A DNA stretch of 64,000 nucleotides, taken from the NCBI RefSeq assembly GCF_002127325.2, contig NC_035445.2, forward strand, positions 87,259,912 to 87,323,911, given 5' to 3'. Positions 13,007-22,848 of the stretch are shown piece by piece. The stretch is from Helianthus annuus (Eukaryota > Streptophyta > Magnoliopsida > Asterales > Asteraceae). A model generated the notes under the pieces. The model ran no database searches, was not told the DNA's origin, and was given only the letters and a program-made list of their open reading frames with translations. A program made the translations under genes and the position numbers. Within the stretch, counting starts at the first letter, position 1. Every line of letters starts with the position of its first letter.

Positions 13007-13335
13007 ATCCTCATCTCCCTACACTCCCTACCAGTGTAGTAATCTATTCCCGTCTCATACTAGCCTCAGAGACAGTGTCTGTCTAGTGCTGGCTATGTCA
13101 GCATGTTTACTGGGTTATCCGTTCATTGTGCTAACTGTGCTTTTATGCATCAAGTTTGTCACTATAGTTTTGTGTGTAATAAAGGAAGTGACAGTAATAA
13201 AGTATGATGCATGAATATGTATATATCAGAAATCAAGAAGTAGTTTAACCACAATTGTAAGCAATCACAGTAAGTAAGCATTAATTAAATATTAATTAAT
13301 TTGTACGGATACCTGGTTTGGTGAGGGTTATCACA
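13007..13335 (-). repeat. Element A 3' LTR, proximal segment (U3 start)
   Basis: Continuation of the element A LTR after the element B insertion. On the minus strand the LTR starts TGTGATAACCC at 13335, directly after the PPT. No coding sequence is visible. Confidence 0.88.
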
Positions 13336-13372
13336 TTCTCCCCCCGTTAAGAAAATTTCGTCCCGAAATTTT
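13336..13372 (-). other. PPT and preceding inverted repeat of element A
   Basis: Minus strand: the hairpin AAAATTTCG/GGA/CGAAATTTT-type inverted repeat (13372-13352), then TTAACGGGGGGAGAA (13350-13336) as PPT, then the LTR. This is the standard 3' end of a plant Tekay-type chromovirus. Confidence 0.9.
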
Positions 13373-15407
13373 AGGTTCTGCTTCTGGTTGCAGGGGTCTT
13401 GGGAAATAAATGGGGGTATTTTTCTTTCATTCGATCATCACGTTCCCAGGTGTATTTTGGACCATGTCTTGCATTCCAACGAACTTTGACGAGTTTAACA
13501 ATGCTCCTGCAGGTTTTGTTTATCTTCCAATCCGTAACCTCAACTGGTTCTTCAACAAAATGGAGCGTGTCGTCAATATGAATCTCGTCTGTGGGAATGA
13601 CAACAGTTTCTTGCGTTGGACTCTTTTTCAAGTTTGATACATGAAATGTATCGTAAACACCATTCAGCTTGGCAGGTAAGTCCAACTTGTATGCTACAAA
13701 ACCAATCCTTTCCAGAATCCTAAATGGACCAATATAACGCGGATTCAACTTTCCACGCTTCCCGAAGCGTGCCACACCCTTCCACGGTGATACCTTCAAC
13801 AATACCAAGTCTCCTACCTCAAACTCTAGAGGTTTCCTTCTTCTATCCGCATAACACTTTTGACGATCACGAGCCGCCTTGATGCGATCTCGGATCTGTG
13901 CAATCTTATCTGTGGTTTCCTGGACCACTTCAGGACCAACCAATTGTCTATCACCTGCATCAGACCAACAAAGCGGTGATTTGCACTTGCGTCCATAGAG
14001 AGCTTCAAATGGCGCGACTCCAATACTGGTGTGGTAGTTGTTGTTGTACGAAAACTCGACCAATGGTAAATGTTTATCCCAGCTACCACCCATATCCATA
14101 ACACATGGTCTCAGCATATCTTCCAATGTCTGAATAGTCCGTTCGCTCTGTCCATCGGTTTGTGGGTGAAAAGTTGTACTCAGATTTAATTGAGATGCAA
14201 ATGCTTCTTGAAAGGACTGCCAAATCCTTGACACAAACCTTCCGTCTCTATCAGAGATGATTGAGAGAGGCACTCCATGACGTGCAACAATCTCTCTCAT
14301 GTATATTTCAGCTAACTTGCTTGTGTTGTCCTTCTCTCTAATGGGTAAGACGTGCGTAGATTTTGTTAACCGGTCTACTATTACCCAAATAGTGTCGTGA
14401 CCTTTGGGCGTTCTTGGCAACTTTGTTATGAAATCCATTGAAATCTGTTCCCATTTCCACTTGGGAATCTTAGGTTGTTGCAGATGTCCTGAAGGCTTCT
14501 GGTATTCAGCTTTTACCTTGGCGCACGTTAAGCACTTGCTAACGTAAACAGTAACATCGCCTTTCATCCTAGGCCACCAATAATAATCCTTAAGATCTTG
14601 ATACATCTTATCCGCTCCTGGGTGGATAGAGTACCGTGATTTGTGAGCTTCATCAAAAATAACTTTTCTCGAATTACCAAACAGAGGTACCCAAATCCTT
14701 TTCATGAAACATAACGTTCCTTCCTCGTTTGGTACCAATTGCTTCTCCATTCCACGGAGATATTCCTTTCCTGTGTTTCTTTCTTTTAGAGCTTCTTTCT
14801 GCGTGGCATGAATGCGCAGGGAAAGATCTGTCTGGATAATCATCTTTAAAGCCCTAACCCTTATGGGCTTGATTCTTTCTTTACGACTTAGGGCATCGGC
14901 GACCACATTCGCCTTCCCTGGATGATACTTTATCTCGCAGTCGTAATCGTTCAATAATTCAACCCAGCGTCTTTGTCTCATGTTCAACTCCTTCTGGTCG
15001 AATATGTGTTGCAGGCTCTTATGATCCGTGAAGATTATACACCTTGTACCATATAAATAATGTCTCCAAATCTTCAACGCAAATACCACTGCGCCTAGCT
15101 CCAGATCGTGCGTGGTATAATTCTTCTCATGAACCTCCAACTGGCGTGACGCGTAAGCTATAACTTTCTGGCGTTGCATCAGCACGCAACCCAAGCCTTG
15201 ACGCGAAGCATCACAATATACCACGAAATCATCCGTTCCTTCTGGTAGTGATAAGATCGGCGCATTGCAAAGCTTGTCTTTCAATATCAGGAATGCTTCT
15301 TCCTGTTTGATTCCCCAATCAAACTTCTTATCCTTCTGTGTGAGGAAGGTCAATGGTTGAGCAATCTTTGAAAAATCCTCAATAAACCTTCGATAGTACC
15401 TAGCCAA
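13371..15407 (-). CDS. Element A pol: RNase H, integrase, chromodomain (678 aa open segment)
   Basis: Part of the pol polyprotein, which copies and inserts the element. It opens with the RT thumb (ARYYRRFIEDFSK), then RNase H (VVYCDASRQGLGCVL at residues about 62-76, and a TTHDLELGAVVFAL block). The integrase zinc-binding region follows (HPGADKMYQDL to CLTC), then the DDE core: ISMDFITKL, IISDRDGRF and the HPQTDGQSERTIQT block. The segment FHVSNLKK leads to a C-terminal chromodomain (VKVRWNARHGPKYTWE, ending KYPHLF). The chromodomain is known in this clade to steer insertion to chromatin. The frame is continuous with the RT segment upstream except for one in-frame TGA (minus strand, about 15447-15449, at a position that is normally Trp). 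The domain is complete but cannot be translated from the polyprotein start. Confidence 0.93.
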   Translation of the reverse strand: MARYYRRFIEDFSKIAQPLTFLTQKDKKFDWGIKQEEAFLILKDKLCNAPILSLPEGTDDFVVYCDASRQGLGCVLMQRQKVIAYASRQLEVHEKNYTTHDLELGAVVFALKIWRHYLYGTRCIIFTDHKSLQHIFDQKELNMRQRRWVELLNDYDCEIKYHPGKANVVADALSRKERIKPIRVRALKMIIQTDLSLRIHATQKEALKERNTGKEYLRGMEKQLVPNEEGTLCFMKRIWVPLFGNSRKVIFDEAHKSRYSIHPGADKMYQDLKDYYWWPRMKGDVTVYVSKCLTCAKVKAEYQKPSGHLQQPKIPKWKWEQISMDFITKLPRTPKGHDTIWVIVDRLTKSTHVLPIREKDNTSKLAEIYMREIVARHGVPLSIISDRDGRFVSRIWQSFQEAFASQLNLSTTFHPQTDGQSERTIQTLEDMLRPCVMDMGGSWDKHLPLVEFSYNNNYHTSIGVAPFEALYGRKCKSPLCWSDAGDRQLVGPEVVQETTDKIAQIRDRIKAARDRQKCYADRRRKPLEFEVGDLVLLKVSPWKGVARFGKRGKLNPRYIGPFRILERIGFVAYKLDLPAKLNGVYDTFHVSNLKKSPTQETVVIPTDEIHIDDTLHFVEEPVEVTDWKINKTCRSIVKLVKVRWNARHGPKYTWERDDRMKEKYPHLFPKTPATRSRT

Positions 15408-15449
15408 ACCTAAGAATTGTCGAATCTCGGTTGGCGTTTTTGGAGTCTC

Positions 15450-16112
15450 TCAATTCTTTATCGCCTCGATCTTGGCGGGATCCACGTGGATTCCGTCTCC
15501 ATTAACCACATGTCCAAGAACTTGGACTTCACGTAAGCAAAATTCGCACTTCGAGAATTTGGCATACAACTTTTCCTTCTTCAGCAACTCCAAAATAGCT
15601 CTTAAATGATGTTCGTGCTCAGCCTTTGTCTTTGAATAGATCAAGATATCGTCTATGAACACAATCACGAACTTGTCTAGGTACGGCTTACAAACTCTGT
15701 TAATCAAATCCATAAAAACAGCTGACACGTTTGTCAACCCAAACGGCATAACCAAGAACTCGTAATGTCCATATCGAGTTCTAAAAGCGGTCTTAGGAAT
15801 ACTTTCCTCTTGTATTCTCAGCTGATGGTATCCAGATCGAAGATCGGTTTTTGAATAAAAGCTTGAACCTTGCAGCTGGTCGAATAGGTCATCAATCCTT
15901 GGCAGAGGATACCTATTCTTGATAGTCAAATTGTTCAACTCCCGGTAGTCAATACACATACGAAAACTACCGTCTTTCTTCTTGACAAACATAACTGGAG
16001 CTCCCCAAGGTGAGAAGCTTGGTCTGATAAATCCTTTGTCTAATAACTCTTGAAGTTGTGTCGACAATTCCTGCATCTCTGACGGGGCAAGTCGATAAGG
16101 TGACTTAGCCAC
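15450..16112 (-). CDS. Element A pol: reverse transcriptase segment
   Basis: Ty3-type RT fingers and palm. It shows the entry segment [55 protein letters not shown] text (here [13 protein letters not shown]), MPFGLTN and the catalytic box FIDDILIYS. It stops at an in-frame TGA, after which the same frame continues into RNase H. At its other end a 1-nt deletion near 16105 puts it out of frame with the protease segment. RT is the core copying enzyme of the element; all catalytic residues I can check are present. Confidence 0.93.
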   Translation of the reverse strand: MAKSPYRLAPSEMQELSTQLQELLDKGFIRPSFSPWGAPVMFVKKKDGSFRMCIDYRELNNLTIKNRYPLPRIDDLFDQLQGSSFYSKTDLRSGYHQLRIQEESIPKTAFRTRYGHYEFLVMPFGLTNVSAVFMDLINRVCKPYLDKFVIVFIDDILIYSKTKAEHEHHLRAILELLKKEKLYAKFSKCEFCLREVQVLGHVVNGDGIHVDPAKIEAIKN

Positions 16113-17050
16113 AGGCGGGCGCCTGGAACTAAGTCAATGTGGAACTCCACTTGCCTTTGGGGTGGCAATCCTGGCAAGTCTTCTGGAAAGACTTCCGGAT
16201 ACTCCTTCACGACAGGGATGACTTCGATCTTCGGATCAGCAGCTTCTTTATCCACGACGTGTGCCAGGAAGGCAACACATCCCTTCCGTAAACACTTTCG
16301 AGCTTTCAAACAGCTGATAATTCTCAAAGGCGTATCGTGCTTCTCTCCGTGAACCACGATCGTTTCTCCATCTTCTGTCGGGATACGAATGATCTTTTCG
16401 TGACAAATAACCTCAGCCTTGTTTCTTGACAACCAATCCATCCCTACTACCACGTCGAAGCTTCCCAACTTGACTGGTAGTAGATCTAAAGTGAACTCAC
16501 GCTCTCCCAACTCGATTACACAACCTCTGACAACTTCATTGGCTTCAACTAGCTTTCCATTAGCCAGTTCAATTGAGTACGGAATATCTAATTTACTAGC
16601 AGCTAACCCAAACATATTCTTAAATTCTAATGATACGAAACTATGGTCGGCACCAGTATCAAACAAAACGGATGCAAAGCGTTGATTTATAGGGAACGTA
16701 CCAGTAACAACATTGGGATCCTGGCGCACTTCCCTCGCTCCGATATTAAAGACTCTTCCACGGGCTTGATTCAGCGTTGGGCATTCCTTCTTGAAGTGCC
16801 CAATATCCCCACAGTTAAAACAGCCCAGTCTTTGACCATTACCGCCTCCGCTCCCAGCTTGAACGTTGTTTTTGTTGCGGTGGCCTCCCCGGCCAGCATT
16901 AACCCAACAAGTATCCTTCAAGTGGCCAACTTTCCCACAAGCTTCACATATTTTTGGCCCACACCGGCCAGAATGATGACGCTGGCAGGTGTTACACTTG
17001 GGCTGTGTACCCATATAACCCTTCCCTTTCTTCTCAATACTGGTTGCAGC
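16040..17050 (-). CDS. Element A nucleocapsid zinc knuckles and aspartic protease
   Basis: Begins after the in-frame stop that ends the capsid ORF. Two clear CCHC knuckles ([14 protein letters not shown] and [14 protein letters not shown]), preceded by a further Cys/His-rich motif ([12 protein letters not shown]), mark the RNA-binding nucleocapsid. The retropepsin-like protease follows, with active site [12 protein letters not shown] and a VVVGMDWL strand. The 3' end holds the linker to RT ([26 protein letters not shown]), where a 1-nt deletion breaks the frame. The protease would cut the polyprotein into its parts. The frame is the same as gag, with only one stop codon (TAA, 17053-17051) between them. 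Confidence 0.92.
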   Translation of the reverse strand, partial: AATSIEKKGKGYMGTQPKCNTCQRHHSGRCGPKICEACGKVGHLKDTCWVNAGRGGHRNKNNVQAGSGGGNGQRLGCFNCGDIGHFKKECPTLNQARGRVFNIGAREVRQDPNVVTGTFPINQRFASVLFDTGADHSFVSLEFKNMFGLAASKLDIPYSIELANGKLVEANEVVRGCVIELGEREFTLDLLPVKLGSFDVVVGMDWLSRNKAEVICHEKIIRIPTEDGETIVVHGEKHDTPLRIISCLKARKCLRKGCVAFLAHVVDKEAADPKIEVIPVVKEYPEVFPEDLPGLPPQRQVEFHIDLVPGARLWLSHLIDLPRQRCRNCRHNFKSY

Positions 17051-17718
17051 TTAGACCGGTGTGCTTGATTCTCCTTTCTTGCCAACACTGCTTGTTCCTT
17101 GCTTGAAGTTCGAGAATTTCCTTTTGTTCTCGCCAGATGACTCTACGTGAGTCTCTTTCTTCTTCTGCTCAGCATTCGAAAACTTGTTCAAACGGATGAC
17201 CTCCTCAGTAAGAGCCACGCTAAGGTCTATGGCTTCAGTGATTGTCGTAGGCTTGGAAGTTGTCACCATACTCATCATCTGAGGTGCTAACCCCCAGATA
17301 AAGCGCTCGATGCGTTTGAATTCGGGTTTGACCATATAAGGCACCACATGAGACAAATCGTGGAACCTTTGAACATACTCTGCAATTTTGGGACCTTCCA
17401 TTTTCAAGTGCCAGAATTCAGTTTCCAGCTTCTGAATCTCCGCACGTGAGCAGTACTTCCTTCGCATGAGCTCTTTTAGCTCGTTCCATCTCATCGCATA
17501 AGCAGCGACTTCACCAAGAGTTTGCACTTGTAAGTTCCACCAAGATAGGGCTCCATCCAGAAATAGCCCAGAAATGTAGGTCACTTGCTGTTCGGGAGCA
17601 CATTTGCCCATTCGAAGAACAAACTCAGTCTTTTCAGCCCATCTTACAAAGGCAACAGCACCTCCGATGCCGTCGAAGTTCACAGGCTTGCAGTCGAGGA
17701 ACTGCTTGTAGGTGCACC
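17051..17718 (-). CDS. Element A gag, exon 2 (capsid)
   Basis: Main retrotransposon gag domain. It starts GCTYKQFLDCKP directly after the intron. The typical capsid blocks follow: VNFDGIGGAVAFVRWAEK, SWWNLQVQTLG, LKELMRRKYC, LETEFWHLKMEG and PTTITEAIDLSVALTEEV. A Lys/Ser-rich tail ends at a TAA. Gag forms the virus-like particle in the cytoplasm. The reading frame is intact from exon 1 across the intron to the TAA, and the NC/protease segment follows in the same frame. Confidence 0.92.
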
Positions 17719-17810
17719 CTGCACATACGTTAGAATATACAAATGGTATTAGCGAACGTGCTAAAAATATCCAAATGTATTGTAGTATGTCTCAAACGAC
17801 TTAACATTAC
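17719..17810 (-). other. Intron in element A gag (92 nt)
   Basis: Minus-strand donor GTAATG at 17810 and acceptor TATGTGCAG ending at 17719. Removing it joins exon 1 (ending PPH plus the first base of a Gly codon) to GCTYKQF in frame. The unspliced frame stops inside the intron, so splicing is needed to make full gag. Confidence 0.85.
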
Positions 17811-17958
17811 CATGAGGTGGATTGTTATTGCCATTGTTGTTCGAATTGCTTCCACTGGTTCCTCCTTGTGAGGCTGCATACTGCGCTATGGCGGCAGCAA
17901 TGATCCCTTGAAGTTCTGCCTCGTTGGCAGGCATACGTGTCTCGCGTCTCGGTGGCAT
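17811..17958 (-). CDS. Element A gag, exon 1 (N-terminus)
   Basis: Starts MPPRRETRMPANEAELQGII, a gag start common in plant Tekay-type elements. A low-complexity Ser/Asn/Gly stretch follows, ending NPPH at the splice donor. It is about 49 codons long. Without splicing, translation would run 16 codons into the intron and stop. Confidence 0.85.
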
Positions 17959-18359
17959 CTTCTAAAAGATGGTTCACGTTGGTCAGGTCATAATAAGTGA
18001 ATGAATCATACGTATACCATTTATCAAACACATAACATCTCATGTTACAAATAAACCAAGCACATAACATCACATGTTATAAACAATCAATCCAACATCA
18101 CATATAATGAGAATACTGCGATTGCGCTATCATAAATCAAGACCACAATGTAAGGTTTACAAGTTCATAACTGTATCGTACATCATCAGTGACTAAGGGC
18201 CACAACGCCCTAATCCAAACTATCTAATCAGTGATAACAACAACCAATATACAAAACATCAAAAGTCATAATCATCAAAATGCGGTTTCCCAAAAAGCTG
18301 TGTAATCTGCACAATCGCGGTCCTCTCATCAAAAGTCTACCTACGTCGAATCAAAAGGC
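17959..18359 (-). other. Spacer between the acidic ORF and gag (element A)
   Basis: About 400 bases with no convincing ORF or motif. It is AT-rich and contains short repeats of an ATAACAT-type word near 18025-18075. Confidence 0.6.
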
Positions 18360-20001
18360 CTAAGCTGATGGCGGTGGAGGAGGGGGAAAACGAGAAAAGA
18401 GTAAACATCGCATATGCAACCAGTCTTCCTCCATAGCGCGATAAGAGCGCATCAAGTATGCTATCTGCTGCTCAGGAGTCCAAAAGCGAGCGGCAGAATC
18501 GGGGGACAGTGGACGAGGAGGGTGTGATGCTGCAGGTGGGGTCTGACACTGACAAGGTGGGCGTGGAGCTGACTCCAAAACCTGAATACGACGCGTCAAT
18601 GCGTCCTGCTGTACCATCAGAGAAGTGAGGATGTCCTCCGTTGAGTACCCGACATGATATGGGTGATATGGATCGGACAGCGGCATGATCGGGGGCGTAG
18701 TCCATAGAAATGGCTCGCTGGATGGAGTGAAGAATGGTGCAGAAGATGGTGCAGCAGTGGGAACAAAAGTAGGATGATAAATCCGGGGTACAAACTGGTC
18801 TCCTCCTGACACGAAAGGTGTATGACCAAACGGCTGTCGAGATGAACCCTCTCCAGGACGTGGTGGAGGGATGTCCTGAAGAAATGTAACAGGGAGATCT
18901 GCGCGATGCGCATCTTTGATGTGTGTGGGAAGCAAAGGAACATCAATGGGAGCTGAAGCAGGGTCTGAAACAGGCGTAACAGGGAACACGAATGGTGGGT
19001 AATCATCGTCATCGTCTATCCACCCGTTGCGGGTGTCAGCGTATCATGGATCAATGTGGGTCGCAAAAGGTGCACAGTCGAACAGCACCGGTACTGGATC
19101 AGGAAGTGGTGCAACAATAGGATCCTCTACTAGGAGTGGAGCATCAGCAGGAACGTCAGCAACATGATCATCCTCCAACGGTGGAGCAACAACAGGATGA
19201 TCGTCAACAGGTATATCATCAACAAAAGGAGCAATAGCAGGTGCATCGGCATGAACAGGGTCATGCTCTAATGTGGGGTCAGGAGCAACGACTAGCTCAG
19301 GGGCCACAGCAGGCTCCAGATCAACAAACTCTATGTCAAAATCAGCTGGATCAGCAAACAAAGGATCGACAGGGGCTACAGGATCATCCAGGGGCTGGTC
19401 TAAGTGAATGAACTCAATATCCTGGTCAGGATCAAAACCAGGTGGAAAAAACAGGATCATCATCAACAACGTGATCGAACTCAAAAATGTGTGCGGGAGC
19501 AGGTGCAGCTGATGACGCCATGTCAGGGTCGGCGTCGTGTGAGTGGTGCTGCACTCCCTGAGTGTGCGAAGGCGCGGACTCCACAGACTCAAAGGAGTCT
19601 GGAATAGGTGAATGAACAGGAGCCTCCTCTGCAGGAGCATCAGCAATGAGTAGGATATCATCAGCAGCAATAGGGACCTCACCCTTAAGGTCATCCTCAA
19701 GTGGGTCCTCCTCATACAAATCGACGTCATCGTCGGAAACAATATCGATGGGCATATAAACAACCGGATAAGCAGCAAGGGGTACAGGAGCAGGGATCAC
19801 CGCGAGTGGTAAATCCCCAGTGAGATGGCCATCAGCAGGCTCGGCTACGACGTCAGACAGCGCAAAGGGCTGGAAGTCGTCATCGTCTGTGCTGGCAGTA
19901 TCGGAAGTGTGGACCTCGTGCTCCGATGAAACTATGTCAACTGATACTATCGCCATGGGATCTGTAGTGTCTGAAACTCCGGTGTCTGATGAAGAAGGCA
20001 T
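18360..20001 (-). pseudogene. Acidic Pro/Ala-rich ORF upstream of gag (element A), two lesions
   Basis: About 545 codons in sense with gag, starting MPSSSDTGVSDTTDP at 20001 and ending in a poly-Pro tail with a stop at 18362-18360. The N-terminal two thirds are rich in Asp/Glu with Ala/Pro/Val, in repeated short phrases such as APVDPLFADPADFDIEF and VAPPLEDD. The C-terminal part has a possible coiled coil (LTSLMVQQDALTRRIQVLES) and ends RFPPPPPPSA. A 1-nt change in a T run near 19450 and one in-frame TGA near 19046 interrupt it; otherwise the frame is open throughout. I recognise no catalytic domain. Long acidic sequences ahead of gag occur in Ty3 polyproteins of Asteraceae, but I know of no assigned function. 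Confidence 0.72.
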
Positions 20002-20095
20002 GATGTCTGTAACACAAACACACATATGCACAAACAATCAATCATATAATCAAATAAACACGTTAGTCACCAATAAGCAAGCAAACATTTCTTCC

Positions 20096-20354
20096 TAGTC
20101 TCGCTAGACTACCCTCCCAGCCTCTCAGACTGATCCTCCTAGTCTCTCAGACTATCCTCCCAGTCTCTCAGACTGAACCTCCTAGTCTCTCAGACTAACT
20201 CCCTGGTCTCCCCGACCAGAACCTTCCCAATCTTAAAGATTGGCCCCTTAGTCTACATGACTAAACATTCCCAGCCTTTAGGGCTGAACTCCCTCAGTCT
20301 CCCTGACTGAACCTCCCAGCCTTTAGGGCTGAACTCCCTCAGTCTCCCCGACTG
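20096..20354 (-). repeat. Array of twelve covarying 15-nt hairpins in the leader of element A
   Basis: Twelve units, each a 5-bp stem, 5-nt loop and 5-bp stem, start at 20096, 20118, 20140, 20161, 20183, 20204, 20228, 20249, 20272, 20295, 20317 and 20340 (spacing 21-24, mean about 22). Plus-strand stems include TAGTC/GACTA, CAGTC/GACTG, TGGTC/GACCA, CAATC/GATTG and CAGCC/GGCTG. The sequence changes but the pairing stays; only unit 2 has one mismatch. Spacers are pyrimidine-rich (purine-rich in the transcript). The array lies between the PBS and the acidic ORF, in the RNA leader, where packaging and dimerisation signals usually sit. Confidence 0.9.
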
Positions 20355-20513
20355 AACCATAAATTTTAAGGAAAAAGTGCTCAAACTTTTGTTTGTAAAA
20401 ATGTTTTGTATCCTGGATCTGGACATAATGTATGCAATGTAAAAATGTTTTTGTGAGAGCCCTAGTGATCATAGTCTAGACTCGAGAAGGAATCCTAGTT
20501 CGCTATGATCAAA
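20355..20513 (-). other. Leader between the PBS and the hairpin array
   Basis: 159 bases of 5' leader of element A; AT-rich, no ORF or repeat seen. Confidence 0.6.
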
Positions 20514-20525
20514 GCTCTGATACCA
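20514..20525 (-). other. Primer binding site of element A (tRNA-iMet)
   Basis: Minus strand TGGTATCAGAGC, 2 nt after the LTR end (20528). It fixes the orientation of element A as minus. Confidence 0.93.
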
Positions 20526-20527
20526 AC

Positions 20528-22848
20528 TGTCACACCCTGGCTTTGCGGAAGCGTGGGTTATTTGGTGTGACTTCTTAATACCATAGCTTAATCACAACTA
20601 AGCTATATGAAAGTAAAACCATGATGATCATCCATTGATTCAAGTTTTAAAAGTAAAATACGACAACATTGTTTTCAAACGTCGACACATGCAACGAAAA
20701 TACTACATAACAAAATAAAATCTTGTTCATAAGACACAACCACATAACATGAAATAATATAGTTTAAGACTTGTGACTCGTCCAGGAAAAAGTCACAACC
20801 CCTAAACTTGAATGACATCACTCCTCTACGCAGCATGAAGACATAGCATACCTCGCTAGATCCCTAATTCCCTGAAATACATGTAATTTGAAAAATCAAC
20901 AAAAGTTGAGCGAGTTCATGTAAAAGTGAGTATGTAAAACCTTTGTAATACATTTGTATGTATGAAAATCCCTGTTATGTAGCAAATAAGGAAAAATGAG
21001 ATCACCATTGGTTTGCAAGGCCAATGATATGTGTGAAGTGCTGTAGGAAGACTCAAACCAAGCAGACTTTTGCGTCGGGCTCAAAGTCACCCCAAGGTCC
21101 GTACAGTTGGGCCTGGAGAGGGGGCTCGCTACACCCAGATAGATCTACCGTTAATGACCCTCGGTCCTACAATGAGGATTAATGGCCTCTAGTTTCCGCC
21201 TACCCACTCACATGATCTAAGTAGTAACCCTCCTTACGCTAACCATACCATGTATAAAAGTATCCGTAATCATTGTAACATGTATTTCACCCCCGAAGTA
21301 TAAAAACTGAAAACAGTTAAGAGAAAAGGGGGACATGAACTCACAGAAGTGCGTCTCGAAATAGTCAATCCTAATCAACCTGCTGCGTGACGACCTACAC
21401 GTACTAACTTCTATTAGACGGACGGACGTGCCTTGGCTTAAGGTTTAACGTTTTTGGGAAATAGTTAGACAACTATTTCGTATTTACACTTCTTAATTAT
21501 TTTGTAAATATATTCCTTCCCAATGATGGGGGTATTAATACATGTGTGTTTTATAATTCCTGAAAATATATTTTTAAGTCTCACTTGAAAATATATTTTA
21601 AATCACTTGTCTAAAATATTCTATCTCCAAAATATACATATTTTTCCCAAAAATATTATATTTTACTTCATACAATTTCCCAAAATAATACTTTATCAAA
21701 CTACACATTTAAGGGTATTTTCCGAAAATACATAAGTTATATTTTAAGGTTTGTGTTGCAATAATAATACCGGTGTAACTTAAATATTTATTTGTGAGGG
21801 CGTTGGTATTATTTTGGAGTCGTATTTTCATGATATTTCAAGTAATATTATTTTTACTCTAAAAATAATATATCTCTAGTTCACAAAATAATCATATCAT
21901 CACACAAGCGTTTTACTATGAAATATATATTTAACAAGTTTTATTTGCGAAAATCCACCTCCGACACTTGGCAAATTTGTAATAAAAATCATGGCGAAGT
22001 TTATTTGGAAAAACAAGTCAAAAAATATATTTATAAACACTTGTAACAAAAATATTTCTAGGTGTTATTTTCTGGAAAAATTTCGCCAGAGTTTCCTCTG
22101 TAACTGGAGGTGGCCACGCTTACTAGCGTATCATTTTCTTTTCAAAATTCAATCAAACAATTCACCAATCATCAATATACAATATTAAACATCAAACTTG
22201 TCAAAATAAGTCTAAATCGCAAACTCATGAACTTGTAAGTCTTGTAAAAATACCTAGTAACTTTCCAACATATTTAGTAGGTTTCGTTATCTTTAAAAAT
22301 AACTTTATTTTCTTAAAAACCTTACTTTTAAAGAATTTGAAGTTTTACAACTTCTAGTCAAGATTTACGAAAATATTTCTTTGTTAAATCTTCTTGTTAC
22401 ACAAGTGTTTACACACTTGTTTATTCACCAAAATGCCTTTAGTTTATGTTAGATCCGGGTTTTAAACATAACTTGCATCTTTTACTTGGTTCATCCGAAA
22501 AACCACTTGTAGATCTTTAGATCTACTAGTTTATAACCTTATTTTACAAGAAAATTTTCATTTACACAAGTTCATGTTCATGAATGGAAGGGTTCATCAT
22601 CTTACAACTTCTACACATAACATATTACTAGTTCATGTTCCATGAACATGATCTAGTATGGTTAGATGGTGATCCGTCCCACTACTAGCAACAAACGACA
22701 TAAAATAATCACAACTAGCCAAGATTTACACCATTAGTTTCTCTTTATCCAACTAGTTTATCTTACTTTCAAGACTTTTAGTTATGATCTTGTGTGTTCT
22801 TGAATTTTAACCGTTAAATCACCTATTAACCACTTTAAACAAGATCAA
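20528..22848 (-). repeat. Element A 5' LTR, truncated
   Basis: The plus strand begins TGTCACACCCTGG at 20528 (LTR 3' end on the minus strand). From 20910 it is collinear with window bases 1-1942 with small indels. Homology stops at 22848, and the next base belongs to the gag of element C. About 1.2 kb of U3, including the promoter region, is missing. Confidence 0.92.

Larger units (their letters stand above)
1..22848 (-). mobile_element. Element A: Tekay/Del-like Ty3 chromovirus, minus strand, split by element B
   Basis: LTR retrotransposon read from right to left. Order on the minus strand: truncated 5' LTR (22848-20528), PBS (20525-20514), hairpin leader, acidic ORF, spliced gag, NC, protease, RT, RNase H, integrase, chromodomain, PPT (13351-13336) and 3' LTR (13335 leftward, off the window). 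Element B (2787-13006) sits in the 3' LTR. The two LTR copies match over about 1.9 kb with roughly 1% substitutions by eye. The domain order PR-RT-RH-INT plus a C-terminal chromodomain places it among the Ty3 chromoviruses. The 5' LTR lacks about 1.2 kb of its outer part, and the far end of the 3' LTR lies before base 1. Confidence 0.93.

Noticed and set aside
18472..19778. Additional ORFs in other frames over the acidic ORF (for example 19012-18617 and the early part of 19778-19044)
   Set aside because: Leu/Ser/His-rich shadow frames of the Asp/Pro/Ala-rich ORF; the latter has the composition of a real protein and the consistent frame on both sides of its lesions.
20096..20354. CRISPR-like array
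   Set aside because: Regular spacing but repeats are short hairpins with changing stems and 6-9 nt spacers in a plant retrotransposon leader; no repeat-spacer logic and no cas genes.
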